From the NCBI GenBank assembly GCA_002431305.1, contig DJEG01000063.1:1212-22861 (forward strand): 21,650 bases of DNA, written 5' to 3'. Each line of letters starts with the position of its first letter. The first letter of the stretch is position 1. A program made the translations under genes and the position numbers. A model generated the notes under the pieces. That model did no database searches and was not told where the DNA came from. It saw only the letters and a list, made by a program, of their open reading frames with translations. This document shows, in pieces, positions 14,549 through 21,555 of this stretch. The DNA is from Ruminococcaceae bacterium UBA5904 (GTDB taxonomy: Bacteria; Bacillota; Clostridia; Oscillospirales; Acutalibacteraceae).

Positions 14549-16978
14549 TTATTCTTCCAAAAAGTTTGTTCGTTTTATCATCCCGTCCGAAATTCTGTAT
14601 GTCGCAATATCGTTTTCATTAAGCGAAACGTTATATTCATTCCCGCAGAACGTCAGGCGCGTATCCGTCTTTCTGCCCGACAGTTCGCGGAGTCTTACTA
14701 TGATTCCGTCCGAGTCTTCAGCAGATTTAACCAGCGTTACAATCACGTTTTCGTCCGCTGTTTTCATAAGAGAACACGACTGTTGAAGCGTTCCCTTGTG
14801 ATACGTTTCGTTAATGAGCGGGAATTCGGCTCTTAAAATTTCGCTTGTCTTTTCGGCTTCCTTAATATCTCCCGTAAACGGCGAAATTGTGTATTCGAAT
14901 TCATTTACACCGAGGTCCTGCGGAATCATCCTGCCGTCGCGTTCGCCCATGTGGTCTGCGTAATAGCACGTTCTGAGGGCGGTAAACGCAATGCAGTTTT
15001 CGTCCGCGCTCGCCGAAAATTTGTCGTTTACGCACACGGCGAGTCCGCTGTCGGAATTCGTAACGGCGATAAATCTCTGCATGGGCTGTTCTCTGCCGTC
15101 GGCTGTCTTTTCGATTACACCGCCCGCGCAGCCGTATAACGCCGTATTGATTTTAAATGACGGGCTGAATTTAAGTTTTAAAATCCGCAGTTCGTCGTAC
15201 ATGAAAAGTCTTACGCCGACGTGAACGGTTTCGTCGTGAGGACAGAGAGAGTAATCCTGAATTATATAATTGTTACCGCACTTCTGTTTTACCCGAAGCG
15301 TTACGACGCATTCACCGTGTTCGAGAATTCGAAATTCGGGCGAGGAAAATTCGCCGATAACTTTATCGAATATGAATTTTTCGTGCGCCCATGTGTCGTT
15401 TTCGCTGTCGTCAATGAGAACGGGCTTCGACGCGTATTTTCCGACGTAATTTTTGCCTTTTTTGTCCGTAAGCGAAGAAATACAGCCCGTTTCTTTATCA
15501 AATTCAACTCGGATTCGGTCGTTTTCCAAGAAGTTTTCGCCGATATTCAAAAGATTTTTCTTTTCGAATTTATGCTCGTTCTGCGCGTATACCCAGAACG
15601 TTCTGTAACCGTACGCGGGAACGGAGGCGTTGATCATAAACGCCGTTTTGTAGTCGTGCTCGGTCATGTCTTCGCGAACCTCCTGGAACGGTACGGCGAT
15701 TTCTTCATCGTTTTCGACATACGTTATTCCCGCGCAGTAACGGGGTTTTCTTATTTGCACCGGAACGGTTACGTCAAACGACAGGGGATTGAATACGACG
15801 ACGGGTGTGCCGAGATCGCCGGCCTCCCACAGCCAGTCGCAGTCCTTTGAGAGAGCACCTACGCCCTTGTCCGTGTCAATGTTCCACGATATAGCCTGAA
15901 GCGAACGGCTTTTTAATTTAAAACTCACGCTTTTTGCAAATTCGAAATCGCCCCTTGCGTCGTCAAATGAGGATTTGACGCTGCATCCGCAGAGAAGGTC
16001 GTGAAACTGGTTAAACAGCACGCCTTTCCATGCTTCCTCGGTCAGCCCCGCGTTGTTTTCTCTGCCCAAAAGGATGTTTGCCATTGTAAGCCATTTTTCG
16101 CTTTCCGAAAGTCTGTCCTCTGCAATGCGGTTAGCCGATTTTACGTATGAATTTGCGCTGTAACAACCGCTCGCGTGGTTCTGTAAATCGCCCTCATAGT
16201 CGTTTAAATCGGGATTCTGATTTTTTATATCCTCAAAAAACCTGTCTGGACATGAAAATACGAATTCGTGTTCGGACTTATTCATAAATTCATGTATAAC
16301 GTTTATGTTCCTTATCGTCGGACCGCCTCCGTGGTTGCCGACTCCGTAAAACATCATTATGTCATGGTTATAATTTTCGGCAAGGGAGTCGAATTTTTTT
16401 AACTTTTCGTCGTCTTTGATATTTTCGCCGTAGCCGTCGATAATTCTGAACGCGGTGACGCACCCGTCTTTATATTTCCAGTTGAAAACGCAGTCGGCAA
16501 ACGGATATTTTTTCTCGTCTCCCTCCGCCGGGCGCATGTAGACGTAGTTTTCGATACCGCCCTCGTTTAAAAGCTTTGGAAGAGAGGCCGTATGTCCGAA
16601 CGAGTCGACATTGTATCCCGTCTTAACGGTAATGCCGAAACGCTCCTTAACATATTTTTGAGAATAGAGAAAATGACGGGCGAAGCTCTCCGCCGAAATC
16701 ATGTTGCAGTCGGGCTGAACCCACATTCCGCCAGTGATGTTCCAGTGACCGCTTTTGACCGCAGACTGAATTTCACTGAACATTTCGGGGCAGTTTTCCT
16801 CGACCCACGCGTAGTATGAAATCGCCGCCGACGTAAATACGAAATCGCCGAACTGCGCTATCCTGTCGAGCGCAGAACGGAACGTCGCTTTTATTTCGGA
16901 GAGTCCGTCGGGTAATGTCCACAGAAACACGGGGTCAAGATGCGCGTTGCCTATAAGATGTACTTTATTGTTGTTCAT
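14549..16978 (-). CDS. Glycoside hydrolase family 38 alpha-mannosidase
   Basis: 809 residues with the GH38 catalytic domain at the N-terminus: zinc ligands H13 and D15 in GNAHLDPVFLW, the MWVQPDCNMIS segment (85-95), the nucleophile D125 in GYNVDSFGHTASLPKLL, the H-G-G-G-P loop near 220, and NQFHDLLCGCSVKSSF, which gives another zinc ligand. The C-terminal half is the beta-rich mannosidase domain (ending in a sequence rich in charged residues). The enzyme releases alpha-linked mannose from glycans. No signal peptide is visible, so it probably acts in the cytoplasm on imported oligosaccharides. Start chosen by an AAAGGAT site 8 bases before ATG. It is divergent from the GH123/DUF4091-like gene and may be co-regulated with it. 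Substrate linkage cannot be read from the sequence. Confidence 0.92.
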   Translation of the reverse strand: MNNNKVHLIGNAHLDPVFLWTLPDGLSEIKATFRSALDRIAQFGDFVFTSAAISYYAWVEENCPEMFSEIQSAVKSGHWNITGGMWVQPDCNMISAESFARHFLYSQKYVKERFGITVKTGYNVDSFGHTASLPKLLNEGGIENYVYMRPAEGDEKKYPFADCVFNWKYKDGCVTAFRIIDGYGENIKDDEKLKKFDSLAENYNHDIMMFYGVGNHGGGPTIRNINVIHEFMNKSEHEFVFSCPDRFFEDIKNQNPDLNDYEGDLQNHASGCYSANSYVKSANRIAEDRLSESEKWLTMANILLGRENNAGLTEEAWKGVLFNQFHDLLCGCSVKSSFDDARGDFEFAKSVSFKLKSRSLQAISWNIDTDKGVGALSKDCDWLWEAGDLGTPVVVFNPLSFDVTVPVQIRKPRYCAGITYVENDEEIAVPFQEVREDMTEHDYKTAFMINASVPAYGYRTFWVYAQNEHKFEKKNLLNIGENFLENDRIRVEFDKETGCISSLTDKKGKNYVGKYASKPVLIDDSENDTWAHEKFIFDKVIGEFSSPEFRILEHGECVVTLRVKQKCGNNYIIQDYSLCPHDETVHVGVRLFMYDELRILKLKFSPSFKINTALYGCAGGVIEKTADGREQPMQRFIAVTNSDSGLAVCVNDKFSASADENCIAFTALRTCYYADHMGERDGRMIPQDLGVNEFEYTISPFTGDIKEAEKTSEILRAEFPLINETYHKGTLQQSCSLMKTADENVIVTLVKSAEDSDGIIVRLRELSGRKTDTRLTFCGNEYNVSLNENDIATYRISDGMIKRTNFLEE

Positions 16979-17008
16979 AAAAAATATCCTTTACTTATTA
17001 ATGCTTTT

Positions 17009-17037
17009 ATTATATCAATGTTCGTTTGCGTCGGCAA
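17009..17037 (-). promoter_or_regulatory. Promoter of the GH38 gene
   Basis: On the minus strand TTGCCG (17032-17037) and TATAAT (17009-17014) are 17 bp apart, about 30 bp before the GH38 start codon. Confidence 0.6.
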
Positions 17038-17060
17038 TATAAAAATCGACTTGTTATAAA

Positions 17061-17078
17061 TTACCATAAATGAGGTAA
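17061..17078. promoter_or_regulatory. Possible operator between divergent promoters
   Basis: TTACC (17061-17065) and GGTAA (17074-17078) form an inverted repeat with 8 bp between. It sits between the -35 boxes of the GH38 and GH123-like genes, a suitable place for a shared regulator. The arms are short, so chance is possible. Confidence 0.3.
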
Positions 17079-17127
17079 AATACATACAAAAAAAACAACT
17101 TTTTATTTGTAAATTCTGTAAAGTATA

Positions 17128-17156
17128 TTGAAAATATCGCTCATTTTCGATATAAT
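17128..17156 (+). promoter_or_regulatory. Promoter of the GH123/DUF4091-like gene
   Basis: TTGAAA (17128-17133) and TATAAT (17151-17156) are 17 bp apart, 30 bp before the start codon at 17187. Confidence 0.7.
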
Positions 17157-17186
17157 TATGATAATTCTTTTTTAAGGGGTTTTACA

Positions 17187-19232
17187 ATGAAAAACGAAAA
17201 GGCTAAAAAGGGACTTGTTATCGGCGGCACTTTGCTGACGATAGGACTCTACATCTATTCGCTTTATTCCGCGTACTATACGTTTAAGCGCGGAGTCAAG
17301 AGCGACATTGTTATTTTTACGATTCTTCTTGCCGTGTGCAGCGGTATCATAATGCTTCTGTACACGCTTACGGACAAAAAGCGCGTTCATTTGACGGCGA
17401 ATAAAATTATTGTTCCCGTCATTACGGCTGTTGTCAACGCTGGCGTTTACCTCGGCGTCGGTTATGGATTTCAGGAGGCTTTTTCTCCGAATTCGGGCGG
17501 TAAGCTTGCCGCTTCCGCTTCGGCTGTAATGTTCGGTATTGCGTTCGCCGTATATATGAACGGCGTTTCGAGCAGGGGACACAAGGCTGTGTTCAAGCCG
17601 CTCGCTGCCGTCGGATGTATAGTCCTGTCGTGCTGGGGCGTTTATACGACCGTAAATTCCGTAAAGGACCAGTCGTATTTAAGTCCTTTTTACGCTTCGT
17701 CAAAGGCTTCAGAGGATATCGGCGGACTTGCGACGGACGATAAGGACATCATGTACGATTTTGCATATGCAACGGAAAAGAAAGTCCGCGACACCGCTCT
17801 CGGCACCGATGAGACTATCGACATAATGCTTGCAAAAAACGAGTCGGAAGCGTTCCAGATTCTTTTTGCAACGACGGCTAAGGATAAAAAAGTAAACGTT
17901 TCCGTTTCCGATTTTAAGAATTCGGACGGAGATACTCTCAAAACCGAGGCGTTTAAGGCGAATTATTCAAAGGTTCCCGGTTTCGGAGATAAATATAACT
18001 GCGAGTACGCCGACGCTCTCATTCCCGTAACTCATACGGGCGACAGGGGAGGCCCCGCAGAACTTAAAAAGGGACTTCAGCAGGCATTCTTTATAAGAAC
18101 TCATGCTGATAAGGACGCTAAGGCCGGCGAATATACCGCGGTTGTTACGGCTGTAAACGAGAACGGCGACGTTATTCTTGAAAAAGAGATCAAAGCGACC
18201 GTATGGGATTTCACTCTCCCGGACGCTCCCGCGAACGAGAGTGCGTTCGGAAATTACAGCGGTGTGTTCTATACGCTCTCCGGGGTTAAAGAGGGAGACG
18301 AAGAGGCAAGACAGAAGGTATTTGAACAGACTTATAATCTTCTGCTCGAAAACCGTATGTCTCCGTACTATATTCCGTATGATATCCTCGACGAGCGCGC
18401 CGACGCTTACATGAGCGATGAGAGATTGACTTCTTTCGTAGCTCCGTTCCCCGATGACGACGAACAGCTTGTAAAGTATTATGAGAAGTTAAAGTCAAAT
18501 CCCGAGTGGCTTAAAAAGGCGTATTTCTATCCCGTAGACGAACCGCAGAACGCCGAAGCTTACGAAAAATATAATACGGCTGTCGAACGCCGTGACCGTT
18601 TTGCTCCCGAATTAAATATCGTTACTCCGTTTAATACGGACAGGGTAAATATTGACGGCAAGGATTATACCTCCGTTGAGCTTCAGGCGGGCAAGAGCAA
18701 TATTCTCTGCGGAATAAGCAATGTGGCTTCGCAGGATGATATTCATTCCGAGATGATGAATGAAGTTAAGAACGGTGCGCGCGCATGGTGGTACGTATGC
18801 TGCAGCCCCGGCGGAGATTACTGCAATTTCTTCGAAAATCAGGACGCGTTAAGACAGCGTATACTCATGTGGCAGCAGAAGTCTCTTGATATTACGGGGC
18901 TTCTCTACTGGTGTACAATGTGGTGTGACAACGGCAACCCGTGGGAGACATCAAAAACGTGGAATGATTTCAGCGCGGCGGGCGACGGATGCCTTATCTA
19001 TCCCGGTCAGTACATAGGTCTTGACGAGCCCGTTGCTACAATCCGTCTTTACAATGTTGCCGACGGCATGGAGGACTACGATTATTTCGCTCTTGCCGAA
19101 GAAAAGTTAGGCAGAGAATGGGTCGATAATGAGATTGCAAAGGTTGTAACGTCCGCGACGGAATACACGTCGGACAACGCGCTGTTCGAGCAGGTTCGCA
19201 GAGAACTGGGCGACGCGATAGCAAAGAAATAA
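17187..19232 (+). CDS. Polytopic membrane protein with external GH123/DUF4091-like glycosidase domain
   Basis: 681 residues. The first 160 contain five hydrophobic segments (about 9-30, 41-61, 72-95, 107-125, 138-156). Positive residues in the N-terminus and in loops 62-71 and 126-137 place the N-terminus inside and the remainder outside. Residues about 190-345 form a beta-rich domain, and 350-680 a barrel-type domain with DUF4091 features: AYFYPVDEPQN with adjacent D451-E452, ARAWWYVCCSPGGDYCNFF (531-549), GLLYW, GDGCLIYPGQY and TIRLYNVADGMEDYDYF. In GH123 an adjacent Asp-Glu pair is catalytic (substrate-assisted N-acetylgalactosaminidase); DUF4091 proteins share that layout, so hydrolysis of an N-acetylhexosaminide is plausible but inferred. 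AAGGGG precedes the ATG. It is divergent from the GH38 gene and ends in a strong terminator. Confidence 0.85.
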   Translation: MKNEKAKKGLVIGGTLLTIGLYIYSLYSAYYTFKRGVKSDIVIFTILLAVCSGIIMLLYTLTDKKRVHLTANKIIVPVITAVVNAGVYLGVGYGFQEAFSPNSGGKLAASASAVMFGIAFAVYMNGVSSRGHKAVFKPLAAVGCIVLSCWGVYTTVNSVKDQSYLSPFYASSKASEDIGGLATDDKDIMYDFAYATEKKVRDTALGTDETIDIMLAKNESEAFQILFATTAKDKKVNVSVSDFKNSDGDTLKTEAFKANYSKVPGFGDKYNCEYADALIPVTHTGDRGGPAELKKGLQQAFFIRTHADKDAKAGEYTAVVTAVNENGDVILEKEIKATVWDFTLPDAPANESAFGNYSGVFYTLSGVKEGDEEARQKVFEQTYNLLLENRMSPYYIPYDILDERADAYMSDERLTSFVAPFPDDDEQLVKYYEKLKSNPEWLKKAYFYPVDEPQNAEAYEKYNTAVERRDRFAPELNIVTPFNTDRVNIDGKDYTSVELQAGKSNILCGISNVASQDDIHSEMMNEVKNGARAWWYVCCSPGGDYCNFFENQDALRQRILMWQQKSLDITGLLYWCTMWCDNGNPWETSKTWNDFSAAGDGCLIYPGQYIGLDEPVATIRLYNVADGMEDYDYFALAEEKLGREWVDNEIAKVVTSATEYTSDNALFEQVRRELGDAIAKK

Positions 19233-19255
19233 AATATTATAATTCAATGAATAAT

Positions 19256-19289
19256 CCCCCTCACGGCAAGAAGTGAGGGGGTGTTTTTT
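19256..19289 (+). terminator. Rho-independent terminator of the GH123-like gene
   Basis: CCCCCTCAC (19256-19264) pairs perfectly with GTGAGGGGG (19273-19281), 8-nt loop, followed by TGTTTTTT. The T-run overlaps the stop codon of the convergent hipT. On the minus strand the stem lacks a T-run, so it is a weaker terminator for hipT. Confidence 0.88.
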
Positions 19290-20235
19290 ATTGTAAGGCT
19301 GTAATCCTGTTTGTAATAAGAGATATAAGGTTTTCTTTCATATCTTCCGGCAGTAAAGATTCCCCGCACATTTTTATGAATTTACCTTTACATGAAACAA
19401 TTGAAGCAATCATTTTGAGCGCGGAATTTCTCGTTATACCGCATGAATCGGCAAAGACAAGGAAGTCCTTTTTTCGTATATTCATTTTTTTGCCGTTTAG
19501 TGTAAGCGCAAACTGTTCTTTATCTGTCGGTAAAATTATATTTACGGGGAGTAAATCGTACGCGGGGGAGAGAATATATATTCCGCTCGACTCGTCCGTT
19601 TCTATAAGCGAGAAATTTTTTAAATGCATATCGGAGTTTCCGACAACGTATGAAAATACGATTCGCAGGAACAATTCCGACATGTCAAGATTTTCACGGT
19701 TTGAATATTTAGATATAATTTTTGAACAGCGTTCGTAAGAACCTTTGTATTTATCAATAGTCAAACGCATGTCAAGCTGACAAAAGTCCTCCATTGCAAG
19801 CATTTTTACACGGTCTTTTTCCGTCTTACGGTCTACGCGTTTTGTTATATACGCGTATTTTCCGTCATTTTCGATAAGCGCGTGAGGGACTGTGACGATT
19901 CCCGCGGTATCTGCCATGTTCATAACAAGCTGTTCGGATTCCGGCAAAGCTCTGTATTCGTCTACCTGCGGTTTAAGTATATATCCGGCGGGATAATTTA
20001 CCAATGTCAGTCTCGGTTTTTTTGTTTCCGAAAACAAATGGAGAGACAGCTTTTTCTGCACACCGGGAACCGTAAAACCGGCTTTTGTCGTTTTATTTAC
20101 AAGTTCTTCAAGCGAATCATTGTTGATGTTGATTTCGGGAAAATCCTGAGTGTTGAAAAAACGTTTGATACATGATTTGTGCCATCCGTTTTGTCCGTTA
20201 TCTTTCAGCGGTTTTCCGCAGCATAGGCAGTTCAT
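19288..20235 (-). CDS. hipT: HipT/HipA-like serine/threonine kinase toxin with N-terminal zinc-finger-like motif
   Basis: 315 residues from the chosen start. It carries the HipA C-terminal kinase core: loop region TVPGVQKKLSL (55-65), YILKP with probable ATP-binding K88, catalytic block VVGNSDMHLKNFSL (197-210) and metal-binding SPAYDLLP (D227). HipA/HipT kinases phosphorylate aminoacyl-tRNA synthetases (HipA GltX, E. coli HipT TrpS) and stop growth. Unlike E. coli HipA (440), it lacks the HipA N-terminal subdomain, which is encoded separately by the gene upstream. Extra feature: C3-x2-C6 and H19-x2-C22 in the first 25 residues form a likely zinc-binding knuckle. An open frame continues 15 codons upstream, but the ATG at 20235 has GGAGG at ideal distance and overlaps the hipS stop as ATGA, so it is preferred. 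The target in this organism is not known. Confidence 0.85.
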   Translation of the reverse strand: MNCLCCGKPLKDNGQNGWHKSCIKRFFNTQDFPEININNDSLEELVNKTTKAGFTVPGVQKKLSLHLFSETKKPRLTLVNYPAGYILKPQVDEYRALPESEQLVMNMADTAGIVTVPHALIENDGKYAYITKRVDRKTEKDRVKMLAMEDFCQLDMRLTIDKYKGSYERCSKIISKYSNRENLDMSELFLRIVFSYVVGNSDMHLKNFSLIETDESSGIYILSPAYDLLPVNIILPTDKEQFALTLNGKKMNIRKKDFLVFADSCGITRNSALKMIASIVSCKGKFIKMCGESLLPEDMKENLISLITNRITALQ

Positions 20236-20561
20236 ATTTTTTCGCCTCCGATGCTGACGTTTCCGATGCAGTCCCTGCATGCGACGAGCAGAATTCCGAA
20301 TCTGTCGGTGACGTCGATTTTCCAGTTATGACTGACGGTATTAAGAAGCCAGCCCTCGGGTATCAGTCCGTCGAAGAACGGAAACAGCGTCCTTGATTTG
20401 TATGTTTCCGAAGTCAGCGGAAGAGTAAGCGATACCGCGCTTGCCGAGTCGGAGGCAAGATAATCCGCGTCATATTCAAACGAATAGCCCTCGTCGGTTT
20501 CATGAAGAGTTCCGGCAAAAACATTTCTGACATATACATATGCGGTTCTGAATTCGGTCAT
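20232..20561 (-). CDS. hipS: HipS-like antitoxin (HipA N-terminal subdomain protein)
   Basis: 109 residues covering only the HipA N-terminal domain: AYVYVRNVFAGTLHE at the start, then SLTLPLTSETYKSRTLFPFF, DGLIPEGWLL and the closing FGILLVACRDCIGNVSIGG. In single-chain HipA these residues are the N-terminal part of the toxin. In the three-gene HipBST system of enteropathogenic E. coli the separate HipS acts as the antitoxin that blocks the kinase HipT. The ATG overlaps the hipB stop codon by four bases, and its own stop overlaps the hipT start by four bases, so the three proteins are translationally coupled. The gene split is genuine, since both overlaps carry proper start signals rather than looking like a frameshift. 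Confidence 0.85.
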   Translation of the reverse strand: MTEFRTAYVYVRNVFAGTLHETDEGYSFEYDADYLASDSASAVSLTLPLTSETYKSRTLFPFFDGLIPEGWLLNTVSHNWKIDVTDRFGILLVACRDCIGNVSIGGEKI

Positions 20562-20764
20562 TTGTTTTTGTCCTTTCTGCCCGGGACGGCTTCCATGCCG
20601 AACATGGCGAGAGCTTCGTTGACTTTATCCATTCTGACGGTTTCCTTGCCTTGCTCCAGGTCACGGATAAAACGCAGCCCGAGTCCCGAACGCATTGCAA
20701 AATCCTTTTGCGTCAGTCCCGCCGCCTTGCGATTTGTTTTTATAAATTCGGCGATTTTATTCAT
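20558..20764 (-). CDS. hipB: HipB-like XRE-family DNA-binding protein
   Basis: 68 residues with a single helix-turn-helix of the XRE/HTH_3 family (residues about 5-57; the recognition region includes LTQKDFAMRSGLGLRFIRDL) and a basic tail. It should bind the three palindromes upstream and repress its own operon, with HipS and HipT modulating it. The frame is open to an ATG at 20809, but that codon abuts the -10 box, whereas the ATG at 20764 has AAAGGA 9 bases upstream and lies about 37 bases after the predicted transcription start. The shorter start is therefore used. Confidence 0.85.
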   Translation of the reverse strand: MNKIAEFIKTNRKAAGLTQKDFAMRSGLGLRFIRDLEQGKETVRMDKVNEALAMFGMEAVPGRKDKNK

Positions 20765-20807
20765 AGCTGTTGTCCTTTTATTATCCCTTTCGGCTGAATA
20801 TATATTC

Positions 20808-20836
20808 ATTTTATACCTTTACGGGTATAAAGTCAA
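20808..20836 (-). promoter_or_regulatory. Promoter of the hipBST operon
   Basis: On the minus strand TTGACT (20831-20836) and TAAAAT (20808-20813) are 17 bp apart. The spacer is filled almost completely by operator 1, so a bound repressor would directly block polymerase. Confidence 0.75.
20812..20829. promoter_or_regulatory. hipBST operator 1
   Basis: TATACC-TTTACG-GGTATA, a perfect 6-bp inverted repeat lying between the -35 and -10 boxes. Likely HipB site. Confidence 0.75.
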
Positions 20837-20852
20837 TGCAGTTTATATAAAT

Positions 20853-20870
20853 TATACCCGTACGGGTGTA
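20853..20870. promoter_or_regulatory. hipBST operator 2
   Basis: TATACC-CGTACG-GGTGTA, same pattern as operator 1 with the centre exactly 41 bp upstream of it. The inner six bases are themselves palindromic. Confidence 0.75.
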
Positions 20871-20893
20871 AAATATGTATTTAAACAAGCATT

Positions 20894-20911
20894 TATACCC
20901 GAACAGGTGTA
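20894..20911. promoter_or_regulatory. hipBST operator 3
   Basis: TATACC-CGAACA-GGTGTA, centre another 41 bp upstream of operator 2 and only 11 bp from the stop codon of the HxlR gene. Confidence 0.7.
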
Positions 20912-20922
20912 ATTAATTTATT

Positions 20923-21252
20923 TTATTTATTCAATACCGATTTATAATAATTTCCGAAGTCGGCGAGCGCGTCGATAATCGGGAGCATCTGTCTGCCGAG
21001 GTCGGTAAGTCCGTACTCGACCCTCGGGGGCATTTCGTTATAATCGTGCCTGTATGCGAGTCCGTCGTCTATCATCTGACGTAAACTGTCGGTCAGAACT
21101 TTCTGCGAAATACCGTCGAGGTCTCTTTGCAGTTCGTTAAAACGCCACGGACGGGATTTGAGATTTCTTAAAATAAGAAGCTTCCACTTTCCGCCTATTA
21201 ACGCGACCGCCGTAGCTACGGGGCATGCGGGAAGTTCGTCTTTTGTTTTCAT
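20923..21252 (-). CDS. HxlR-family winged helix-turn-helix transcriptional regulator
   Basis: 109 residues matching the HxlR family over its whole length: C10-P-V-x-T-A-V-A-L-I-G-G-K-W, then RFNELQRDLDGISQKVLTDS in the recognition part, and PPRVEYGLTDLGRQMLPII in the wing. Family members are small dimeric regulators, often answering to electrophiles or oxidants through a conserved Cys near the N-terminus; C10 is in that position. AGAGAGGTGAT precedes the ATG. No oxidoreductase or efflux gene, the usual neighbour, is present on the minus side; the next gene downstream in the same direction is hipB with no terminator between, so some read-through is possible. Its own promoter lies inside a long dyad, suggesting autoregulation. 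Confidence 0.9.
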   Translation of the reverse strand: MKTKDELPACPVATAVALIGGKWKLLILRNLKSRPWRFNELQRDLDGISQKVLTDSLRQMIDDGLAYRHDYNEMPPRVEYGLTDLGRQMLPIIDALADFGNYYKSVLNK

Positions 21253-21283
21253 TTATATCACCTCTCTGATTCTATTTTATTCT

Positions 21284-21312
21284 ATCATACATTCTAAAAA
21301 AAGTACACACAA
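21284..21312 (-). promoter_or_regulatory. Candidate promoter of the HxlR gene
   Basis: On the minus strand TTGTGT (21307-21312) and TATGAT (21284-21289) are 17 bp apart. The left arm of the 74-bp dyad covers the spacer. Confidence 0.5.
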
Positions 21313-21361
21313 AAAAGTAACTGTACGGTTATAAAAAAGTGCGTACTTGTTTTAGAATGTA
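21288..21361. promoter_or_regulatory. 74-bp dyad, probable HxlR operator region
   Basis: Arms 21288-21310 and 21339-21361 are reverse complements at 21 of 23 positions (outer part TACATTCTAAAA). The dyad centre falls exactly in a GTAC at 21323-21326, itself inside AACTGTACGGTT. Only the six-A tracts flanking the centre break the symmetry. Further GTAC motifs occur in both arms (21303-21306, 21343-21346). The position over the HxlR promoter suggests dimeric or cooperative binding by HxlR. Confidence 0.6.
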
Positions 21362-21383
21362 CATGGTGGTAATCTTGAATCAA

Positions 21384-21398
21384 GCAAACGGAGTTTGC
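21384..21398. repeat. Short perfect hairpin
   Basis: GCAAAC-GGA-GTTTGC. First of four consecutive hairpins in the gene-free right end of the window. Confidence 0.5.
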
Positions 21399-21400
21399 AT

Positions 21401-21433
21401 CAGTGTGTCGAAAAAGTAGTTTTCGACACACTG
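21401..21433. repeat. 14-bp perfect palindromic hairpin
   Basis: CAGTGTGTCGAAAA (21401-21414), loop AGTAG, exact complement 21420-21433. No T-run follows on the plus strand, so it is not a typical terminator there. Confidence 0.7.
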
Positions 21434-21461
21434 TGAGACTGTTGAGAAAGTGCCTGAATTT

Positions 21462-21513
21462 CGTTTTCTTTCGAGTGTTGCTGTACAAAAGTACCGCAGC
21501 GAGAAAAAAAACG
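21462..21513. repeat. Long imperfect hairpin
   Basis: GTAC-AAAA-GTAC forms the tip (21483-21494); below it TGTTGC pairs with GCAGCG, and CGTTTTCTTTC (21462-21472) pairs with GAAAAAAAACG (21503-21513) with one mismatch. Confidence 0.5.
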
Positions 21514-21555
21514 AAAAACGCAAATGCCCCGAAATTATCAGATTTCGAGGCATTT
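21504..21555 (-). terminator. Probable terminator of a minus-strand gene beyond the window
   Basis: AAATGCC and CGAAAT (21522-21528, 21530-21535) pair with ATTTCG and GGCATTT (21542-21547, 21549-21555). On the minus strand a T-rich tract (21504-21519) follows. Bases 21556-21650 show no gene, only AT-rich sequence. Confidence 0.6.

Noticed and set aside
15221..15850. 209-codon frame antisense to the GH38 gene
   Set aside because: Opposite-strand shadow of the mannosidase C-terminal domain with no start signal.
20236..20280. 15-codon upstream extension of hipT
   Set aside because: The ATG at 20235 has an ideal GGAGG site and overlaps the hipS stop; the extension lies in the hipS coding region and is arginine-rich nonsense.
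20232..20561. Frameshifted single-chain hipA
   Set aside because: Both gene junctions have 4-bp ATGA overlaps with good ribosome binding sites, and hipT has its own zinc-finger-like N-terminus, so the split is a real architecture.
20765..20809. 15-codon upstream extension of hipB
   Set aside because: The upstream ATG abuts the -10 box, so it could not be on the main transcript.
21294..21488. Minus-strand frame of 64 codons at the right end
   Set aside because: It spans three hairpins and the HxlR dyad, has no ribosome binding site and shows no family resemblance.
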